This document shows positions 1-3,517 of a stretch of DNA of 6,476 nt, in pieces; position 1 is the first letter of the stretch; each line of letters begins with the position of its first letter. The position numbers and the translations under genes were made by a program. Source of the DNA: JANPLN01 sp043757265 (GTDB lineage: Bacteria > Bdellovibrionota > Bdellovibrionia > Bdellovibrionales > JAGQZY01); NCBI GenBank assembly GCA_043757265.1, contig JAYUQP010000130.1, positions 1 to 6,476 on the forward strand. Direction: 5' to 3'. The notes beneath the pieces were generated by a model. The model worked only from the letters and a program-made list of their open reading frames with translations. It was not told where the DNA came from and ran no database searches.

Positions 1-420
1 TTTTCTTTAGGTCTTAATTCAAACGCTTCTGCCAATCAAATTTCCGATTATCCAGAATTAAGTGATTTGTTCATTTACATGGACGACAGCATGGACAAGA
101 CAAATGTCTATTTTACCTACGAGACTCAATGGGATTCTCTTCCGTGCACACCAAAAGCAGTCAGCCGCGACGTCCTCGTTAATGAGTTTGTTGACGTCGT
201 GAATTTAGCAATTGGCGCAGAGTTTTCGCCAGAAGGTGTAAGCTCTAGTGTCCTAGCCGGCCTCATCGAACCAGAAGTAAATCAATTTCTTGCATTGCTA
301 GGCTCGGAACCTTACTTCACATGCCAAGGGAGCGAAGCAGGTTTCATGACTGAAGGCAGACTCACTTATTTTGGTTCTAAAAACTTTGAAATGGTTTTTG
401 AATTCGGTTACGAAGACTAA
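1..420 (+). CDS. Probable exported protein of unknown function, 5' end cut by the window
   Basis: I do not recognise the family. The reading frame is open from the first base to the TAA at 418-420, giving 139 visible codons, so the true start lies left of the window. A TTG at 67 and ATGs at 79 and 91 are in frame but need not be starts, because the residues before them look like the end of a signal peptide. The visible N-terminus reads FSLGLNSNASANQ, and Ala-Ser-Ala is a classic signal peptidase I site, with the mature chain starting at Asn or Gln. The mature part is acidic and rich in aromatic residues. It has two cysteines, one in LPCTPK and one in FTCQGS, which could form a disulfide in the periplasm or outside the cell. 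No membrane segment or catalytic motif is visible. The next gene on the same strand is another small exported protein, 63 bp downstream. That it is a real gene is likely; its function is unknown. Confidence 0.7.
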   Translation, partial: FSLGLNSNASANQISDYPELSDLFIYMDDSMDKTNVYFTYETQWDSLPCTPKAVSRDVLVNEFVDVVNLAIGAEFSPEGVSSSVLAGLIEPEVNQFLALLGSEPYFTCQGSEAGFMTEGRLTYFGSKNFEMVFEFGYED

Positions 421-430
421 GTTATAATTT

Positions 431-458
431 TTGGCAGCATACTTTTTAATAATAAACT
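431..458 (+). promoter_or_regulatory. Candidate sigma70-type promoter for the small exported protein gene at 484
   Basis: TTGGCA at 431-436 matches five of six bases of the -35 consensus. TAAACT at 453-458 matches four of six of the -10 consensus, with a 16-bp spacer. Transcription would begin near 465 and leave a leader of about 20 bases before the ATG at 484. A separate TATAAT at 423-428 just after the upstream stop codon lacks a good -35 partner. The stretch is AT-rich, so chance matches are likely. Confidence 0.3.
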
Positions 459-472
459 TTCACTAAATCAGT

Positions 473-477
473 AAGGA
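473..477 (+). promoter_or_regulatory. Ribosome binding site for the gene at 484
   Basis: AAGGA lies six bases before the ATG at 484, a good Shine-Dalgarno match at normal spacing. It fixes the start of this gene, whose first codons also give a clean signal peptide. Confidence 0.7.
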
Positions 478-483
478 AATAAA

Positions 484-855
484 ATGAAAATATTAATCGT
501 ACTTTTAATAACATCAATGAGCTTGGGTGCTATGGCAGACACATGGACCTGCTCACCAGTTGGAATGAGCATCAATCCAACTTTTATGTTGGATGTGTAC
601 AACGGAGCATCATTCAAGAAAGTGGTAAACACACTTAAAGCAGATGCACCTTTTGTAGCGACAGTCATCGAAACAGCCTCTGACACCATCACCTACGAAT
701 TCCCCGCCGTGATTGCAGAGGAAGATGGCTACATCGGCATGACAGTAAAAACCCTAGGCATGCAAACAGCCGAGTGCGAAGCCGGCAAAGACGCCAACCT
801 CATCTACAAAGACCTGACTGGCGAAGTCTCCTTGGTCCCCTACTGCTGCAAGTAA
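484..855 (+). CDS. Small exported protein of unknown function with four cysteines
   Basis: This is a complete 123-residue protein that I cannot assign to a family. The N-terminus has a textbook Sec signal peptide: Lys2, a hydrophobic run from about residue 3 to 14, then Gly-Ala-Met-Ala with cleavage expected after Ala18. The mature protein would have about 105 residues. It holds four cysteines, at 23, 98 and an adjacent pair at 121-122 right before the terminal Lys, enough for two disulfides, which suits a periplasmic or secreted place. The body looks like alternating strands and short helices with no enzyme motif or further membrane segment. The start is supported by AAGGA six bases upstream. 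A strong hairpin begins 12 bases after the stop, so the gene may be transcribed alone or with the gene before it. Adhesin, inhibitor or toxin roles cannot be told apart from sequence alone. Confidence 0.72.
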   Translation: MKILIVLLITSMSLGAMADTWTCSPVGMSINPTFMLDVYNGASFKKVVNTLKADAPFVATVIETASDTITYEFPAVIAEEDGYIGMTVKTLGMQTAECEAGKDANLIYKDLTGEVSLVPYCCK

Positions 856-867
856 TTATACCGATCC

Positions 868-903
868 CGAATCCTGAATACGGCTAACCGTATTCAGGAT
901 TCG
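868..903 (+). terminator. Perfect 16-bp hairpin after the small exported protein gene
   Basis: CGAATCCTGAATACGG at 868-883 is exactly complementary to 888-903, with a four-base loop CTAA. It begins 12 bases after the TAA at 853-855. The stem is long and perfect, which suits a transcription end or an RNA-stabilising 3' structure. No run of T follows on the + strand (the next bases are ACAGTC), and the complementary strand also lacks one, so it is not a standard intrinsic terminator. It may stop RNA polymerase poorly, protect the mRNA 3' end, or be a dispersed palindrome. Confidence 0.5.
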
Positions 904-996
904 ACAGTCAGATCACAAGGCGGAACTCCCCGCCACGGCAAAGAATGACCGAAAGCCCAGACGCATAAATATTCTCCGTAACCACCACGGACTGCG

Positions 997-1091
997 ACTA
1001 AAACTGCTTAAGACGAAGACGAGATCCTTCGCATCCGCTCAGGATGACGGAGCACCCCACAACACGCATTGCCGAAGGCAAGAACGCAGAA
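997..1091. repeat. Diverged third unit of the 92-bp repeat family
   Basis: The right end, TTGCCGAAGGCAA followed by GCAGA (1069-1090), closely resembles the right end of the 92-bp units (CCGAAGGCAACGAAGCAGA in unit 2). On the left, AAAACTGC near 1000 and GACGAG at 1018-1023 followed by TTCGCA resemble the left end of the units. The distance from GACGAG to CCGAAGGCAA is 54 bases here and 53 in unit 2. The centre is not alike and carries the ATCCT/AGGAT palindrome instead. I infer a worn or partly replaced unit, 143 bp out of phase with unit 1. Confidence 0.4.
1021..1050. repeat. Short intergenic palindrome of a commonly dispersed type
   Basis: GAGATCCTTCGCATCC and the following CGCTCAGGATGACGG contain ATCCT at 1024-1028 and AGGAT at 1041-1045, forming a 5-bp stem. 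From general knowledge, sequences of the style 'GATCCTTCGC...CTCAGGATGAC' recur in intergenic DNA of many unrelated bacteria as short dispersed palindromes. The copy number in this genome cannot be seen from one window. Confidence 0.4.
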
Positions 1092-1140
1092 ACATTCCTA
1101 CCGACGTCACTCCCAATGCTGACTGGTTTGGTGACTGATC

Positions 1141-1232
1141 AAAAAGTATCAGATGTGAGGCGACGAGCCGAATTCGCACGGAGGCGGGCTCCCTGCCCGT
1201 CGAGTACGAATTCGGCGAAGGCAACGAAGCAG
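1141..1232. repeat. 92-bp repeat unit 1 with central stem-loop
   Basis: This unit matches the unit at 1287-1378 at 83 of 92 positions without gaps. Its core folds: GCCGAATTCG at 1167-1176 pairs perfectly with 1207-1216, and inside it GGCGGGC at 1183-1189 pairs with GCCCGTC at 1195-1201 around the loop TCCCT (one G-C and six others including one G-T). Flanking the stem are two near-identical direct motifs, GGCGACGA at 1159-1166 and GGCAACGA at 1220-1227. Its A5 left arm (1141-1150) has no partner next to the unit but pairs with 1410-1419 beyond unit 2. Confidence 0.75.
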
Positions 1233-1275
1233 AAAAGTCCCACAGTTGTTAATTTCAAGCCAGTGTGCGCATCAA

Positions 1276-1401
1276 ATCGTCGAACCAAAAAGTGCAAGAT
1301 GTGAGGCGACGAGGTAAATTCGCACGGAGGCGGGCTTCCTGCCCGTCGAGTACGAATTTGCCGAAGGCAACGAAGCAGATTGTGCTTTTTCGTGCGACGA
1401 T
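1276..1401. terminator. Long A5/T5-flanked stem-loop, possible bidirectional terminator
   Basis: ATCGTCG at 1276-1282 pairs with CGACGAT at 1395-1401, then AAAAAG at 1287-1292 with CTTTTT at 1385-1390, continuing with two wobble and three normal pairs. Of 22 positions 18 are Watson-Crick, two are wobble and two are mismatched. Read on either strand the fold ends in five T, which is the layout of a bidirectional intrinsic terminator. It lies about 30 bases past the hslO stop on the - strand and would also stop + strand transcripts coming from the left. The large internal loops make efficiency uncertain. Confidence 0.4.
1287..1378. repeat. 92-bp repeat unit 2 with central stem-loop and own outer arms
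   Basis: This unit is 146 bp to the right of unit 1 and about 90 percent identical. The central stem is GGTAAATTCG at 1313-1322 against 1353-1362. Relative to unit 1, two base pairs have changed on both sides (C-G to G-C, G-C to A-T) and one has become a T-G wobble, so pairing is kept. The inner GGCGGGC/GCCCGTC hairpin is unchanged and the only change there is in its loop. Outer arms AAAAAGTGCA (1287-1296) and TGTGCTTTTT (1381-1390) close the fold. Confidence 0.75.
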
Positions 1402-1429
1402 AAGCAGATGATGCTTTTTCATCAGTCAC

Positions 1430-2320
1430 CTAGTGGAGCTTTTTTATTTCTTGGTATAAGTCTTTGATCTGAATGTGATCCACGCGATATTGCTTTCCGC
1501 ACATTTCACATTGCACGTCGACCACTTCTTTATCGATAATCATCTTTTGCACTTCATCTTCGCCAAGCAATCGAAAAGATCCCAACACTTTGTCGATACT
1601 GCACGAACAAGCCACCTGTACAATATGGGGATGCTGCCAGTATTTGCCCTCTTTGCCGACAAAAAACATTTTTAGCAGATCTTCGCCGTTCACTTCGGGA
1701 GTAAGAATATGCGAAAGCGAACCCAGTGCTTTCACACTGCTCTCTACGCTTTCTAAGTCTTCTGTCGTGTGGCCCGGCATCATTTCGATCATCAGGCCGC
1801 CTGCGCCCGTAACAACGCCTTCGCTGCCCAAGAGAACTCCGGTGCTTAATACACAGGGAATCTGCTGCGACATTCGAATATAATTTGCAAGGTCCTCGGT
1901 AATTTCGCCACTCTCTATTAAAACTTGGCTCACTTGCGGGCGCGCGTTACCTTTTATGAAGGTAGAAACCGTAAGCGTTCCCTCGCCCACATGCGGGGCT
2001 AAAATTAAGTTTCCGCGCTCTACTGACATTGGCAATTGCGGCTCGGCAATATAAGCCCGCACACTTCCCTCATAGGAAGCCTGAGCGAACACCATTTTCA
2101 TAGCCCCACCACAACGCATCTGTACCGATACTGCCTGCTCGTCTTTTAATTGCGTCGCAAGTAAGGTTGTTCCCACAAGCGCGCGCCCCAGCGCTAAAGT
2201 CGATGTGGGGGACGTTTGCTGAATTGTGCGTAAATGATTTAATAATCCAGTGCACACAATTGCCGATGCGCGAATGGTGCCAGCAGAATTTATAAATTTA
2301 TATAATCGAGCTTTACTCAT
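1430..2320 (-). CDS. hslO: Hsp33 redox-regulated molecular chaperone
   Basis: Hsp33 is a cytoplasmic holdase that becomes active on oxidation, when its zinc-binding cysteines form disulfides and release zinc; it then holds unfolding proteins until reducing conditions return. The 296-residue length is normal for the family. The N-terminal start MSKARLYKFINSAGTIRAS and the stretch SQQIPCVLSTGVLLGSEG (about 151-168), followed by GAGGLMIEMMPG, are family signatures. The C-terminal redox switch is intact: Cys238-Ser-Cys240, 30 residues, then Cys271-Glu-Met-Cys274 (CXC-X30-CXXC). Cysteines at 23, 70 and 156 are extra to the switch. The ATG at 2320 fits the family start, although no clear Shine-Dalgarno precedes it. 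The gene diverges from the phosphatase gene with only 30 bp between start codons, so its promoter must overlap that gene or be compact. Its TAG stop touches the inverted-repeat element downstream. Confidence 0.95.
   Translation of the reverse strand: MSKARLYKFINSAGTIRASAIVCTGLLNHLRTIQQTSPTSTLALGRALVGTTLLATQLKDEQAVSVQMRCGGAMKMVFAQASYEGSVRAYIAEPQLPMSVERGNLILAPHVGEGTLTVSTFIKGNARPQVSQVLIESGEITEDLANYIRMSQQIPCVLSTGVLLGSEGVVTGAGGLMIEMMPGHTTEDLESVESSVKALGSLSHILTPEVNGEDLLKMFFVGKEGKYWQHPHIVQVACSCSIDKVLGSFRLLGEDEVQKMIIDKEVVDVQCEMCGKQYRVDHIQIKDLYQEIKKLH
2301..2306 (+). promoter_or_regulatory. Candidate -10 element for the sixA-like operon
   Basis: A perfect TATAAT sits 45 bases before the ATG at 2351, inside the first codons of hslO on the other strand. 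No good -35 hexamer lies 16-18 bases upstream (TGCCAG at 2278-2283 is poor). The AT-rich run also encodes the conserved Leu-Tyr-Lys-Phe of Hsp33, so the match may be accidental. Confidence 0.25.
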
Positions 2321-2350
2321 TGTTCAAAATCGAGTTTAACACTCAAAGCT

Positions 2351-2824
2351 ATGGCAGCCTATCAAAATATGAAAATTTACATTCTTCGCCACGGAGAACG
2401 AAGCAACGGATACGGCGATGTCTCGTTATCGAAAGAAGGTAATAGCCAAGCTATTCAGCTCGCAAACAATCCCTCGCTGCAGGACACAAATATAGTGCTC
2501 TGCTCCCCTAAAGTACGAACCCGCGAAACCATCCAGCCACTTTGTAATCGGTTGCAACTCACGCCCGAAATTGCCTCCGATCTTGACCAGCGAAAGTCTA
2601 TTGAAACCGAAGCGGAGTTCATTCGACGCGTCCTAAATTTTTTGGACCAATGCGTACAAACGCGCACTGAGCAAAATCTTCTTCTTTGCAGCCACTCGGA
2701 CTGGCTGCAGGCCGCCGTTATGAATTTACCAGTTCCCATCGAAAAAGCCACGGCGCAAAGTTTTTTTAGCTGCGCTGAATTCCGCACTCTTATTTACGCC
2801 GACAAAAAATGGGATTTGCTGTGA
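2351..2824 (+). CDS. SixA-like histidine phosphatase
   Basis: This is a member of the histidine phosphatase (phosphoglycerate mutase-like) superfamily, of the small SixA type that removes phosphate from phosphohistidine on signalling proteins. The motif Leu-Arg13-His14-Gly-Glu16 near the N-terminus carries the histidine that takes up the phosphate. CSPKVRTRET around 51-60 supplies the phosphate-binding arginine (Arg56), and Cys-Ser-His115 gives the second active-site histidine. The 157-residue length fits SixA (about 150-160). Met7 (position 2369) is an alternative start and would give the typical family opening MKIYILRHGE; neither start has a clear ribosome binding site, so the first six residues are unsure. 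The 3' end overlaps the next gene, indicating one transcript. The true substrate is not shown; it could be a histidine-containing phosphotransfer protein or a small phosphoester. Confidence 0.85.
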   Translation: MAAYQNMKIYILRHGERSNGYGDVSLSKEGNSQAIQLANNPSLQDTNIVLCSPKVRTRETIQPLCNRLQLTPEIASDLDQRKSIETEAEFIRRVLNFLDQCVQTRTEQNLLLCSHSDWLQAAVMNLPVPIEKATAQSFFSCAEFRTLIYADKKWDLL

Positions 2825-3393
2825 CACTGTGGTGCATCGGTCGAAATTATCGCGAGCATGCCAAGGAGTTGAACAACCCTATTCCCTCAAAGCCGCTTAT
2901 TTTTTTAAAGCCAGAAGGGGCAGTGCTACCCACCCAGCAAATTTTGCTACCCACATGGAACGGTGAAATTCATTATGAGTGCGAACTGGCTGTAAAACTC
3001 GGTGCCGATTTAAAGCCCATTGGATTAGCTCTTGCGCTAGATCTAACGGCACGTGATGTTCAAGACGAGCTTAAAAAAAAAGGAGAGCCGTGGACTCTCG
3101 CAAAGGGCTTTATTGGCTCCTGCCCGATGAGTTCTGAGATTTCATTTCCTTCAGATTTTGCTACCTTGCAGTTTGAGTTTTATAAAAATTCCGAACTGGT
3201 GCAGAAAGGCGTGGTCTCCGACATGATCTTTACCTTACCAGTGCTGCTCGAGTACCTCGTAAAACACTTTCCGCTAGTCCCAGGCGATTGGATTTTAACT
3301 GGTACGCCTGCGGGGGTGGGTCCGCTTAAAAGCGGTGATAGCCTTACAGCTCAAATTCCCGGCAAACTAACAGCCTCGTGGACTGTGGTTTAG
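2809..3393 (+). CDS. FAHD1-like fumarylacetoacetate hydrolase family protein
   Basis: This family binds Mg2+ or Mn2+ and acts on short diketo acids. The nearest known type is human FAHD1, an acylpyruvate hydrolase and oxaloacetate decarboxylase; relatives are fumarylpyruvate hydrolases and oxaloacetate tautomerases. The likeness is strong over CIGRNYREHAKEL at 9-21 and over LDLTARDVQDELKKKG at 77-92 followed by EPWTLAKGF and SCPMS. Near the end is GDWILTGTPAGVGP. The expected metal ligands are present: Glu57 and Glu59 in HYECEL, and Asp78. At 194 residues it is a little shorter than FAHD1 but looks whole. The ATG at 2809 overlaps the phosphatase gene by 16 bp; an in-frame GTG at 2821 would give a 4-bp GTGA overlap, has GGGA six bases before it, and starts MTLWCIGRNY, so it is a serious alternative. 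Exact substrate cannot be read from sequence. PutA lies 124 bp downstream. Confidence 0.88.
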   Translation: MGFAVTLWCIGRNYREHAKELNNPIPSKPLIFLKPEGAVLPTQQILLPTWNGEIHYECELAVKLGADLKPIGLALALDLTARDVQDELKKKGEPWTLAKGFIGSCPMSSEISFPSDFATLQFEFYKNSELVQKGVVSDMIFTLPVLLEYLVKHFPLVPGDWILTGTPAGVGPLKSGDSLTAQIPGKLTASWTVV

Positions 3394-3517
3394 CGCATAG
3401 CGTTTCTGGGCGTGATCTCTATTTGAAGACAGGCGCCAAAAACCATAAGACCCTGTTGCGATTTCAACCGTAGCAGGCCATACTCCCCGCCATCAAACAC
3501 ACTCTGGGGAGCTTCGT
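3394..3517 (+). other. putA leader region
   Basis: These 124 bp separate the FAH-family gene from putA. A weak promoter candidate is TTGAAG at 3423-3428 with CATAAG at 3444-3449, but the spacer is only 15 bp. GTTG at 3455-3458 and CAAC at 3465-3468 form a small hairpin, and the last part holds the stem that covers the putA ribosome binding site. There is no obvious terminator with a T-run after the FAH-family gene, so putA may also receive read-through transcription. Confidence 0.4.
3483..3511 (+). promoter_or_regulatory. Hairpin masking the putA ribosome binding site
   Basis: The Shine-Dalgarno GGGGAG at 3506-3511 lies six bases before the putA ATG at 3518 and settles that start. CTCCCC at 3483-3488 is its exact complement, 17 bases upstream, and one further G-T pair (3489/3505) can form. 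In the mRNA this six- to seven-pair, GC-rich stem would hide the ribosome binding site. Whether it is a regulated switch or a chance pairing is not known. Confidence 0.45.

Larger units (their letters stand above)
856..1429. other. 574-bp stretch without a gene, made of hairpins and repeat units
   Basis: Open frames here, such as 1044-1304 on + and 1139-1429 on -, translate into Arg-, Ser- and Pro-rich low-quality sequence that runs through the repeat units, so I treat them as chance. From left to right the region holds the perfect hairpin at 868-903, a short GGCGG/CCGCC hairpin at 919-934, a TCCGT/ACGGA hairpin at 975-991, a worn repeat unit from about 997 to 1091 with an ATCCT/AGGAT palindrome inside it, and the nested inverted-repeat element at 1130-1430. 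No tRNA, rRNA or CRISPR pattern is visible. Confidence 0.7.
1130..1430. mobile_element. Nested inverted-repeat element, MITE-like, non-coding
   Basis: Bases 1130-1151 and the reverse complement of 1409-1430 agree at 20 of 22 positions. Both read GGTGACTGAT, one differing base, AAAAAG, one differing base, ATCA. One mismatch is a T-G wobble (1147/1413); the other is C against C (1140/1420). Within lie two 92-bp repeat units, the second bounded by its own inverted arms at 1276-1297 and 1380-1401. No transposase is present and no clear target-site duplication flanks the whole element, so a mobile origin is inferred. It could equally be a structured RNA or a transcription-ending structure grown by duplication. 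The right tip coincides with the first base of the hslO stop codon (TAG on the - strand, 1432-1430). Confidence 0.5.

Noticed and set aside
67..420. Gene starting at the TTG at 67
   Set aside because: The frame is open upstream to the window edge and the upstream residues look like a signal peptide end with a cleavage site, so the start is outside the window.
1044..1304. 86-codon open frame on the + strand
   Set aside because: It crosses unit 1 and its spacer, has basic low-quality sequence and no ribosome binding site, and fits no known protein.
1139..1429. 96-codon open frame on the - strand across the repeat units
   Set aside because: Its product is Arg- and Ser-rich with no domain. It runs through non-coding repeats whose differences between copies follow base pairing and not codon positions.
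997..1430. CRISPR array
   Set aside because: The units are about 92 bp with about 50-bp spacers and only two or three copies. CRISPR repeats are shorter and more uniform, and no cas gene is nearby.
1130..1430. Integron attC sites
   Set aside because: The units fold like hairpins but lack the paired RYYYAAC and GTTRRRY boxes, and there are no cassette genes between them.
2332..2344. GAGT-TTAAC-ACTC palindrome between hslO and the phosphatase gene as an operator
   Set aside because: The arms are only four bases, within expectation for a chance palindrome, and no regulator is nearby.
3423..3449. TTGAAG/CATAAG as the putA promoter
   Set aside because: Each hexamer matches only four of six bases and the spacer is 15 bp, too weak to list as a feature of its own.
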